Under the pieces are notes generated by a model that worked only from the letters and a program-made list of their open reading frames with translations, did not search any database and was not told where the DNA came from. This document shows positions 1 to 5,591 of a stretch of DNA of 9,581 bases, in pieces. This DNA comes from Erythrobacter donghaensis (lineage in GTDB: Bacteria > Pseudomonadota > Alphaproteobacteria > Sphingomonadales > Sphingomonadaceae). The stretch lies in assembly GCF_001557325.1 (NCBI RefSeq), contig NZ_LSJS01000130.1:1-9581 (forward strand), in the 5' to 3' direction. A program made the position numbers and the translations under genes. Positions within the stretch are counted from its first letter, which is position 1. Every line of letters starts with the position of its first letter.

Positions 1-1023
1 GAAGTAGATGTCGCGCCCGAGCGGCGCGCCCGCCTTCAGTCGCCGCGCCAGTTCGAGCATCATGGCGATGCCGCTGGCATTGTCGGCCGCGCCGTTGCAG
101 ATCCGGTCGAGCGCGCCCGCCGGGCCGCACTCGCCGAGGTGGTCCCAGTGTCCCAGCACCAGCACCGCGCCCGTACCCGGCGCGCTGCCGGGGATCATGC
201 CGATGATGTTCTGGCTGGCGAACTCGCGGCGGTCGCTGGTCGCTTCGAGGCTGACCGCGAGGTTGAGTTCGATCGGCGCGAAGGCGCGGTCGGCGGCCTC
301 GGCCTTCCACGCCGCCCAGCGGCGCGCGCCGATCACCTCGGCGAAGGCCTTGTCGGTGATGTAGGCGGCGAGATTGTCCTCCTCCTCGCTTGCCAGCAGC
401 AGGCGCGGGCGCTCGGCGGCGGCGCGCACGGCGGCGAGCGCCTCGCCATCGGGGACGACGGTGAGCACGGCGGTCGCGCGCTGGCGGAACAGCGCGTTGC
501 GGCGTTCGGTGTCGCGGCCCTGGTCGGCGAGCATCACCGCCACCGCGCCCGCCAGCGCATCGCCGAGCACCGAGCCGTCGCCATAGCCGACGAACACCAC
601 CGGCACCCCCGTCCCCGGCCCGCCGAAGGCGAGCGCGCGGCGGCGCGGGGTGTAGACCGCGGCATCGGCAGCCGGAACCGTCACCCGCCGCCGCCCCTGG
701 CCGAGCACCAGCGCGGCGGTTTCGGGCTGGATGCCGAGCAGATCGACCGGCAGCCGCCAGTAGGAGCCCGGATCATTGGTGCCCGAGACGAGGCCGGCCT
801 CGCCCATGCGCTGTTCGATCCACGCCGAGGTGTCGCGCCCGCCCGGCGTTCCCGGCCTGCGGCCCGCCATCGCGTCGGAGGCGAGGACGGCGATGTCCGC
901 CTCGAGCCGTGCGGCGATGGCGGCGCGGTCCTCGGGCGGCAAGCTCGCCGGGCGCGGGGATGAGGGCGCGCAGGCAGCAAGCAGCGCCAGCAGGATCAGG
1001 ACAGGGCCGCGCGAAAACCTCAT
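1..1023 (-). CDS. M28 family zinc aminopeptidase lipoprotein, 3' end cut by window
   Basis: The minus strand is open from an ATG at 1023 to the left edge (341 codons, no stop), so the C-terminus is missing. The product begins with a short lipoprotein signal (MRFSRGPVLILLALLAAC, lipobox LAAC, Cys18), which predicts a lipid-anchored envelope protein. The M28 signature is at the cut end: HWDHLG at residues 292-297 (His292 as metal ligand, Asp294 orienting it) and CNGAADNASG at 309-318 (Asp314 as bridging metal ligand). The catalytic Glu and the remaining ligands lie outside the window. The long segment before the motif fits M28 enzymes with an inserted PA-like region (about 100-230). M28 enzymes release N-terminal residues from peptides using two zinc ions. 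The start overlaps the stop of the dehydrogenase upstream (ATGA, 1020-1023) and has no convincing ribosome binding site, so translation is probably coupled. Family call firm; substrate unknown. Confidence 0.9.
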   Translation of the reverse strand, partial: MRFSRGPVLILLALLAACAPSSPRPASLPPEDRAAIAARLEADIAVLASDAMAGRRPGTPGGRDTSAWIEQRMGEAGLVSGTNDPGSYWRLPVDLLGIQPETAALVLGQGRRRVTVPAADAAVYTPRRRALAFGGPGTGVPVVFVGYGDGSVLGDALAGAVAVMLADQGRDTERRNALFRQRATAVLTVVPDGEALAAVRAAAERPRLLLASEEEDNLAAYITDKAFAEVIGARRWAAWKAEAADRAFAPIELNLAVSLEATSDRREFASQNIIGMIPGSAPGTGAVLVLGHWDHLGECGPAGALDRICNGAADNASGIAMMLELARRLKAGAPLGRDIYF

Positions 1024-1772
1024 TCGGCGGTCCAGCCCCCGTCGATCGCGTAGCTCGCCCCCGTGATCCCGCGTGCGGCCGGCGTGCACAGGAACACCGC
1101 GAGCGCGGCGACATCCTCGGGGGCGATGAACTGCTTGGTCGGCTGCTTGGCCAGCAGGATGTCGTTCATCACCTCTTCGCGCGTCATCCCGCGCGCGGCC
1201 ATGGTGTCGGGGATCTGGTTCTCCACCAGCGGCGTCCAGACATAGCCCGGCGAGATACAGTTGGCGGTGATGCCGTGGGTCGCAAGCTCGAGCGCGATGG
1301 TCTTGGTGAAGCCCGCAAGGCCGTGCTTGGCTGCGACATAGGCGCTCTTGAACGGCGAGGCGACGGCCGAATGCGCGCTCGCGGTGTTGATGATCCGCCC
1401 CCAGCCGCGCTCCTTCATCCTCGGCACCGCGAGGCGCGTGGTGTGGAAGGCGGCGGTGAGATTGAGCGCGAGGATCGAGTCCCACTTGTCGGCCGGAAAG
1501 GCCTCGATCGCGGCGACGTGCTGCATCCCGGCATTGTTGACGAGGATGTCGATGGGGCCGATCTCCCCCATCATCGTGGCGATGGCGGCCGCGTCCATCA
1601 GGTTGGCGCCGTTGTAGAGCGCCCCCAGCTCATCGCACAGCCGCGCGATCTCGCCAGGGTCGCCCAGCCCGTTGAGGATCACCTCCGCGCCCTCGGCCGC
1701 CAGGGCGCGCGCCACCGCCAGCCCGATCCCCGAGGTCGAGCCGGTCACCAGGGCACGCTTATCCTTGAGCAT
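1020..1772 (-). CDS. bdhA: D-3-hydroxybutyrate dehydrogenase (SDR family)
   Basis: A 250-aa short-chain dehydrogenase that interconverts D-3-hydroxybutyrate and acetoacetate with NAD(H), normally the cytoplasmic step after polyhydroxybutyrate breakdown. The Rossmann motif TGSTSGIG is at residues 10-17 and NNAG at 79-82. The tetrad is Asn104, Ser132, Tyr145, Lys149. Residues that set hydroxybutyrate specificity in the Pseudomonas fragi enzyme are present at a constant offset of ten: Gln84, His134, Lys142, Gln186 and the near-terminal Trp247; the position of its Trp187 is Tyr177 here. The frame is open further upstream, but AGGAG at 1782-1786 lies 9 nt before the ATG at 1772 and directly abuts the alternative ATG at 1781, so 1772 is preferred. 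It is the first gene of a two-gene unit with the M28 peptidase. It diverges from the zinc peptidase at 1882 across a 109-nt gap. Confidence 0.93.
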   Translation of the reverse strand: MLKDKRALVTGSTSGIGLAVARALAAEGAEVILNGLGDPGEIARLCDELGALYNGANLMDAAAIATMMGEIGPIDILVNNAGMQHVAAIEAFPADKWDSILALNLTAAFHTTRLAVPRMKERGWGRIINTASAHSAVASPFKSAYVAAKHGLAGFTKTIALELATHGITANCISPGYVWTPLVENQIPDTMAARGMTREEVMNDILLAKQPTKQFIAPEDVAALAVFLCTPAARGITGASYAIDGGWTAE

Positions 1773-1881
1773 TCGCCGCATCTCCTGCACGCATCGGCTA
1801 TTGGGGTTCGCTTTTGCCGCCGCAAACGCGGCTGTCCAACAAAATTGTTGCACGATTACGGGCTGCGGGGAGGAATTGGAA
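1773..1881. promoter_or_regulatory. Divergent promoter region with a short inverted repeat
   Basis: This gap must hold the promoters of both bdhA (minus) and the zinc peptidase (plus). It is more AT-rich than its surroundings. It carries CAACAAAATTGTTG at 1837-1850 (6-bp arms, 2-nt centre) and a weaker GCCGC/GCGGC repeat at 1816-1832. On the minus strand TTGGAC followed by CAAAAG at 17-bp spacing is a possible but poor promoter. No convincing -10 is visible for the plus strand. The repeat could be an operator, but no regulator can be named. Confidence 0.35.
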
Positions 1882-2769
1882 ATGCGCTTGGGGCCGTTCG
1901 ACACTTCACGGATCAATGTCCGCTCCTCCGATGGCGGCGGCGGGGGCGGCATGGGGGGCGCGCGCGGGATCGGCTGCGGGACGCTGGTGATCGCGCTGAT
2001 CGGCGCGGTGGTGTTCGGGCTCGATCCGATGCAGACCATCGGCGTGCTTCAGGGGGTCCAGCAGCAGTCCGCGCCTGCGCAGGGCACCGGCGGCAGCGGT
2101 GGGCGCACATTGAGCGAGGAGGAGGTCTGCACCTCCAGCGACTATGCGCGCGAGGCGTGCAACGCGCTCACCAGCCTCGATGCGACCTGGGCGGCGACCT
2201 TCGAGCGCGCCGAGATCGCCTTCGAGCAGCCGGTGCTCGATCTCTATCGCGGCGGGCAGGTGACGACCGGGGGCTGCGGCAGCGCGAGCGCCGCCGTCGG
2301 CCCGTTCTACTGCCCGGCCGACAAGGGCATCTACATCGACACCGGCTTCTACGACCAGCTCGCACAGATGGCGGGCACCGGAGGGGATTTCGCGCGGCTC
2401 TACGTGATCGCGCATGAATATGGCCACCACATCCAGAACCTCACCGGCATCGCGGGCCAGGTGCGCGCCGCCCAGCGCGGCAATCCGGCGGCCGCCAACC
2501 GCCTGCAGGTGGCGATGGAACTTCAGGCAGATTGCTATGCAGGGATGTGGGCGGGCAAGAACCGCCAGCTTATCGAGGCGGGCGATTTGGAGGAGGGTTT
2601 GAAAGCCGCGAGCGCGATCGGCGACGATACCCTCCAGCGCAATGCGGGTCAGGGCGTCAATCCCGAAAGCTTCACCCACGGCTCCAGCCGCCAGCGCATG
2701 GAGGCGCTGCGGAGGGGGCTCGAGGCGACGGACGACACCGCTTGCGAAGTTTTCTTTGAAGGAGGTTGA
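1882..2769 (+). CDS. ypfJ: YpfJ-type neutral zinc metallopeptidase, membrane-anchored
   Basis: The 295-aa product matches the putative neutral zinc metallopeptidase family (YpfJ, Pfam Zn_peptidase). After a Gly-rich stretch (18-26) comes one hydrophobic segment (about 30-47), giving a cytoplasmic N-tail and a periplasmic catalytic domain. The zinc site is HEYGHH at 178-183 (His178, Glu179, His182); Glu213 in MELQADCYAG (212-221) is the expected third ligand. Cysteines around the fold (EVC, EAC, GGC, FYC, the last two near 131 and 140) could form disulfides in the periplasm. GSSRQRM near the C-terminus is also typical. The start at 1882 is chosen because GGGGAGGA lies 7 nt upstream and the family begins MRxGxxxxSxN; the open frame from 1672 is a shadow extension. 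Family call strong; the physiological substrate of YpfJ proteins is, to my knowledge, not established. Confidence 0.93.
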   Translation: MRLGPFDTSRINVRSSDGGGGGGMGGARGIGCGTLVIALIGAVVFGLDPMQTIGVLQGVQQQSAPAQGTGGSGGRTLSEEEVCTSSDYAREACNALTSLDATWAATFERAEIAFEQPVLDLYRGGQVTTGGCGSASAAVGPFYCPADKGIYIDTGFYDQLAQMAGTGGDFARLYVIAHEYGHHIQNLTGIAGQVRAAQRGNPAAANRLQVAMELQADCYAGMWAGKNRQLIEAGDLEEGLKAASAIGDDTLQRNAGQGVNPESFTHGSSRQRMEALRRGLEATDDTACEVFFEGG

Positions 2770-2774
2770 TGATC

Positions 2775-3260
2775 ATGCGCCCTGTCCTCTTGGCTACCCT
2801 CGCCGCTCTGGGATGGGCCTTTTCGGCACCCCTTGCCGCGCAGGTCATGCCCGAGCCCGACGCCAAGGAGGTCGCCAAGACCCCCTTGCGCGATCTCAAC
2901 ATCGACGCGCGTGACATCCCGGAGGTGCTGCAGGCGGCGGTTCGCGATCCCTACCGGACCGACGGCTTTGCCAAGTGCGATGCGCTGGTGAGCGCGATCG
3001 CCGAGCTCGATATGGTGCTGGGCGCCGATTACGACATTGCCCAGGACGACGGCGAGAAGCGCATCAGCGAAGGGCGGGTCGGGCAGAGCGTGGTCGGCTC
3101 GTTCATCCCCTTCCGCGGGCTGGTGCGCGAGGCGAGCGGCGCGGCCGAGGCGGACCGCAACCTGCGCGCCGCCTATACCGCGGGGATGGTGCGGCGCTCG
3201 TTCCTCAAGGGCTGGGGCCTGGGACGAGGCTGCGCCTATCCGGCGCGACCGAAGAACTAG
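2775..3260 (+). CDS. Small exported protein of unknown function
   Basis: A 161-aa protein I do not recognise by function. It has a clear Sec signal peptide (MRPVLLATLAALGWAFSAPL, then AAQ; cleavage likely near 22-23), so the mature form of about 138 residues should be periplasmic. Two cysteines (68 and 153) could form one disulfide. A Gly/Ser-rich hydrophobic stretch (VVGSFIPFRGLVREASGA, 106-123) is the most distinctive part. Three starts are possible (TTG 2766, ATG 2769, ATG 2775). AAGGAGGT at 2759-2766 lies 8 nt before the ATG at 2775 and only 2 nt before 2769, so 2775 is chosen. That ribosome binding site is made of the last codons of the zinc peptidase, only 5 nt separate the genes, and co-translation with ypfJ is likely. 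Real gene: good spacing, signal peptide and coding character. Function open. Confidence 0.85.
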   Translation: MRPVLLATLAALGWAFSAPLAAQVMPEPDAKEVAKTPLRDLNIDARDIPEVLQAAVRDPYRTDGFAKCDALVSAIAELDMVLGADYDIAQDDGEKRISEGRVGQSVVGSFIPFRGLVREASGAAEADRNLRAAYTAGMVRRSFLKGWGLGRGCAYPARPKN

Positions 3261-3277
3261 GGCGCAAACAGCAGCAA

Positions 3278-3316
3278 GGGGCGGGCAGCAGGGGGGACGA
3301 CCCCACTCCCCGCCCC
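3278..3316. terminator. GC-rich hairpin between convergent genes, possible bidirectional terminator
   Basis: The 86-nt gap between two convergent stop codons (3260 and 3347) contains GGGGCGGG at 3278-3285 and its exact complement CCCGCCCC at 3309-3316. Inside them a GGGG-ACGA-CCCC mini-stem spans 3293-3304. Position and symmetry fit a terminator serving both strands. There is no U-tract on either side, so this is not a textbook intrinsic terminator and may reflect base composition. Confidence 0.35.
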
Positions 3317-3346
3317 CCGCCGGGGCTCCCGATCGGCCCTTGACCC

Positions 3347-5056
3347 TCAGCCTTCCTTGCCGCTGCTCCAGTGGCTGATCTGGACATCGAGGGTGCGCAG
3401 GATCTGCTTGCGGGTTTCCTCGGGGATGTCCTTGTCGGCGGCGATCTCGGCCCGCGCTTCCTCGAGACCCTTCCGCGCCGAGGCGTAGATGCGCTGGCGG
3501 CAGATGCTGACGATCTGCGTGCCGTCCTTGGTGGTGGACTCCGAGACCTCCTCGCTTCCCGGCTTGCACTCGTGCTTGACGATCACGCGCGGCTGGCGAC
3601 CGGCCTCGGCGCGGGCGCTGGCGGCGCTGGCCTGGGCTTCGGCGATGATCCGCGGCAGATCGGCGAGCGCCTTGTCGGCCTCGGCCAGCCCGGCGCGCAT
3701 CTCGGCGAGCATTTCCTCGCGTTCGGCCTTGTCGAGGCCTTCGAGCCCCTCGAGCTCGCGGGCCAGTGCCTCGCCGTCGGGGTGACCGCGGGTGACGATC
3801 TTGACGCGGCGTTCCTTGCCCTCGGCATCACGCCAGACGCGTTCGGTGACGCGGGTTTCGCCGGGTGCGGCGGGCGCATCGGGATCGATCACAAGGACCG
3901 AGGGCGGCGTCGGCGGCTCGGGAGCCTCGGGCGGTTCCGGAGCCTCGGGCGGCGACGGCGGTGCGGGGGGCTGCGGCGGCTCAGGCGCTTCGAGGACGCT
4001 CTCGCCGTCACTGGCCGCATAGGTGATGCTGGCGGTCAGCGGCAGGGCAAGGAGCCCCGCGCTGAGCAGCGCGCGGCCGGCCATGCGGCGGCGGGGGGTG
4101 GGATCGGACATGGACAGGCTCCTCAGACGGTGGATGATCGATTTCTCGCCGAGCACCGGGCAGGCCATCGGCGCGGTGAGCGCGGCGTGGTGGGCGCTGC
4201 CGGGGGCGGCAGCGAAGCGGGCGATGAGCGCGGCATAGGCGGCCTTCTCCTGCGCGCCGCGCCGGGCCATGACCCGCGCATCGCACGCCGCCTCCTGGTC
4301 GCGCCGCAGCGCGAGCCAGCCGTAGCGGCCGAGCGGGTTCCACCAGTGCAGCGCGAACAGCGGCTGGACGAGGATGTTGACCAGCAGATCCCCACCGCGG
4401 TGATGCGCGAGCTCATGCGCCAGCGCGAGATCGCGCCCGGTGCGGTCGTGGAGCGCGAGGAAGCCTGGCGGCAGCGCGATCACCGGATCGAGCACGCCCA
4501 TCGCCAGCGGCGCATGGGTGGCGGGCGTCTCGACGAGGCGCACCGGCATGCCCATGAGGCCCCGCGCGCGGCCGAGCTCGCGCCCCTCGGCTAGCAACCC
4601 GTCGCGCAGGGAGAAATAGGCGGCAAAGCGCAGGCCGAGGAACACTGCCGCCCCGCCGAGCCACACCAGCAGCAGCATCTCGACCACAGGCCAGTCGGCG
4701 AGCAGCGCGAACAGGTCGAAGCCGGGCTCGCTCGCGGGTGCCGCTGCGAGCGACGTCACCGCGACCGGCGCGGTGTCGGCGGGCGGCGCGGCGGCTGCGG
4801 CGTTCTGCCACAGCCCCGGATCGCTGACCGGCGGCGCGGCGGCGACATCGGGCGCGGGCGGCGCGGGAGGGGCCTTGGCGGGCGCCATCCATGCGGGCAG
4901 CACCACCGGCGGCACGATCAGGCGCAGCAGCGGCAGCGCCCACAGAGCATAGGCCGCCTCCGGGCCGAGATGACGCGATACGGGGCGGCGCAGTACCAGC
5001 ACCGCGGCGATCAGCACGCCGGTCCAAACCAGCGTCTGGAGCAGCACCGCGCTCAC
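3347..5056 (-). CDS. M56 family (BlaR1/MecR1-type) membrane metallopeptidase with non-PBP C-terminal domain
   Basis: A 569-aa integral membrane peptidase. Hydrophobic segments lie at about 4-22, 35-56, 122-148 and 326-347. The zinc site is HELAHHR at 214-220 (HExxH 214-218), with Glu255 in QEAACDARVM as third ligand. In BlaR1/MecR1, signal binding outside the membrane activates this cytoplasmic peptidase, leading to loss of the BlaI/MecI repressor. Here, after the last membrane segment, there is a Pro/Glu linker (about 356-385, EAPEPP-like units) and a charged, probably helical domain (about 425-555) with Cys497 and Cys519. I see no penicillin-binding SxxK/SxN/KTG domain, so beta-lactam sensing is unlikely by that route. 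The GTG start at 5056 overlaps the repressor's TGA (GTGA), and AGGGAG at 5065-5070 lies 8 nt upstream. Partner assignment strong from adjacency; signal unknown. Confidence 0.92.
   Translation of the reverse strand: MSAVLLQTLVWTGVLIAAVLVLRRPVSRHLGPEAAYALWALPLLRLIVPPVVLPAWMAPAKAPPAPPAPDVAAAPPVSDPGLWQNAAAAAPPADTAPVAVTSLAAAPASEPGFDLFALLADWPVVEMLLLVWLGGAAVFLGLRFAAYFSLRDGLLAEGRELGRARGLMGMPVRLVETPATHAPLAMGVLDPVIALPPGFLALHDRTGRDLALAHELAHHRGGDLLVNILVQPLFALHWWNPLGRYGWLALRRDQEAACDARVMARRGAQEKAAYAALIARFAAAPGSAHHAALTAPMACPVLGEKSIIHRLRSLSMSDPTPRRRMAGRALLSAGLLALPLTASITYAASDGESVLEAPEPPQPPAPPSPPEAPEPPEAPEPPTPPSVLVIDPDAPAAPGETRVTERVWRDAEGKERRVKIVTRGHPDGEALARELEGLEGLDKAEREEMLAEMRAGLAEADKALADLPRIIAEAQASAASARAEAGRQPRVIVKHECKPGSEEVSESTTKDGTQIVSICRQRIYASARKGLEEARAEIAADKDIPEETRKQILRTLDVQISHWSSGKEG
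4109..4124 (-). promoter_or_regulatory. Possible internal ribosome binding site and start inside the M56 gene
   Basis: On the minus strand GAGGAG (4119-4124) stands 7 nt before an in-frame ATG (4111-4109), residue Met316 of the M56 protein. It uses an AGG arginine codon in a gene that otherwise favours CGC. Initiation here would make a 254-aa product starting MSDPTPRRRMAGR and a hydrophobic stretch, which resembles an export signal in front of the Pro-rich/helical domain. Seen: the site and spacing. Inferred: that it is used. Confidence 0.3.
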
Positions 5057-5466
5057 GACCTCAACTCCCTGAGCAGCGCCTCGATCTCGGCGAGATCATC
5101 GGCAGTCAGCGCCTCGGTCTCGGCGAGGTGCGCGACCAGCGAGGCGGCGCGGCCGCCGAACAGGCGGTCGACCAGCCGGCGGCTCTCGCCGCCGACGTAA
5201 TCCTCGCGCGCGATCAGCGGCGAATAGAGGAAGCGGCGACCATCGGGCTCGGCCGCGGCGGCGCCCTTCTGGACGAGGCGCGAGAGCAGGGTCTTGACCG
5301 TGGCAAGGCTCCAGCCGCGGGCCGCGCACACATCCTCGCACACCTCGGCGGCGGTCTGGCGCGGGCGATCCCACAGCACTTCCATCACCGCATGCTCGGC
5401 ATCGGTGATGCGTTCGCCCGCCCCGGTCTGGGGCCCGGTCTGGGCGCTTTCCTCGGATGCAGACAC
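5053..5466 (-). CDS. BlaI/MecI/CopY family transcriptional repressor
   Basis: A 137-aa winged-helix repressor, normal length for the family. The N-terminal DNA-binding domain starts at TDAEHAVMEVLW (21-32), and the hallmark recognition helix WSLATVKTLLSRLVQKG spans 52-68. It is followed by the wing (DGRRFLYSPL, 75-84) and a dimerisation tail (86-137) ending in an acidic-leucine helix. Such repressors bind TACA-NN-TGTA operators as dimers and are inactivated by the partner M56 peptidase. The frame is open to 5670, but GTG 5466 has AGGAGG 8 nt upstream (5475-5480) and gives the family length; a longer form would run through the operator. Its stop overlaps the M56 start by 4 nt. An operator 21 bp before the start indicates autoregulation of the pair. 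Family call secure. Confidence 0.93.
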   Translation of the reverse strand: MSASEESAQTGPQTGAGERITDAEHAVMEVLWDRPRQTAAEVCEDVCAARGWSLATVKTLLSRLVQKGAAAAEPDGRRFLYSPLIAREDYVGGESRRLVDRLFGGRAASLVAHLAETEALTADDLAEIEALLRELRS

Positions 5467-5487
5467 GGCAGCGTCCTCCTCGCTGTT

Positions 5488-5503
5488 GATTACACCTGTA
5501 GTC
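5488..5503. promoter_or_regulatory. BlaI-type operator (TACA-CC-TGTA dyad)
   Basis: GATTACACCTGTAGTC is a near-perfect 16-bp dyad. The core TACA-NN-TGTA at 5491-5500 is exactly the operator core bound by BlaI, MecI and CopY repressors, and the outer bases also match (GAt/GAc). It starts 21 bp upstream of the repressor's GTG. It overlaps a -10-like TGTAAT on the minus strand (5489-5494), where a bound dimer would block transcription. Because the gap is divergent, it could also affect the plus-strand gene at 5592. Confidence 0.82.
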
Positions 5504-5508
5504 ACAGC

Positions 5509-5524
5509 GATTACGGAAGTAAAC
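5509..5524. promoter_or_regulatory. Second, degenerate operator-like inverted repeat
   Basis: GATTACGGAAGTAAAC is an imperfect dyad (TTAC-GGAA-GTAA core). It starts with the same GATTAC as the strong operator, and its centre lies exactly 21 bp away, so both faces would be on the same side of the helix. The half-sites lack the full TACA/TGTA core, so it would be a weaker or cooperative site for the BlaI-type repressor. The rest of this divergent gap (5467-5591) shows no other clear signal. Confidence 0.45.
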
Positions 5525-5591
5525 CTTGCCCGCGCCTGAACGGCGCCTCTCGCGGCTTGCGCTTCGTTGAAGCGGCGATACACCCGGACGA

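Noticed and set aside
139..963. Plus-strand ORF (274 codons) at the left edge
   Set aside because: It is a shadow of the M28 peptidase, whose lipobox and zinc motifs on the minus strand are convincing.
1854..1861. GATTACGG also occurring at 5509-5516
   Set aside because: The 8-mer occurs in two promoter gaps, but at 1854 there is no matching second half-site or TACA/TGTA core, so a shared regulator is not supported.
909..2417. Long plus-strand ORF (502 codons) across bdhA and into the zinc peptidase gene
   Set aside because: It is antisense to bdhA, whose SDR motifs are complete, then overlaps the peptidase in another frame. The product is Arg/Gly/His-rich without domains, as expected from a GC-rich shadow frame.
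3900..3990. GC-rich repeats resembling a DNA tandem repeat
   Set aside because: They are the coding trace of the Pro/Glu linker of the M56 protein (EAPEPP-like units), not an independent repeat element.
3371..4594. 407-codon plus-strand ORF opposite the M56 gene
   Set aside because: It is a shadow of the M56 coding frame; the Gly/Arg-rich repeats mirror the Pro/Glu linker on the real strand, and no domain is seen.
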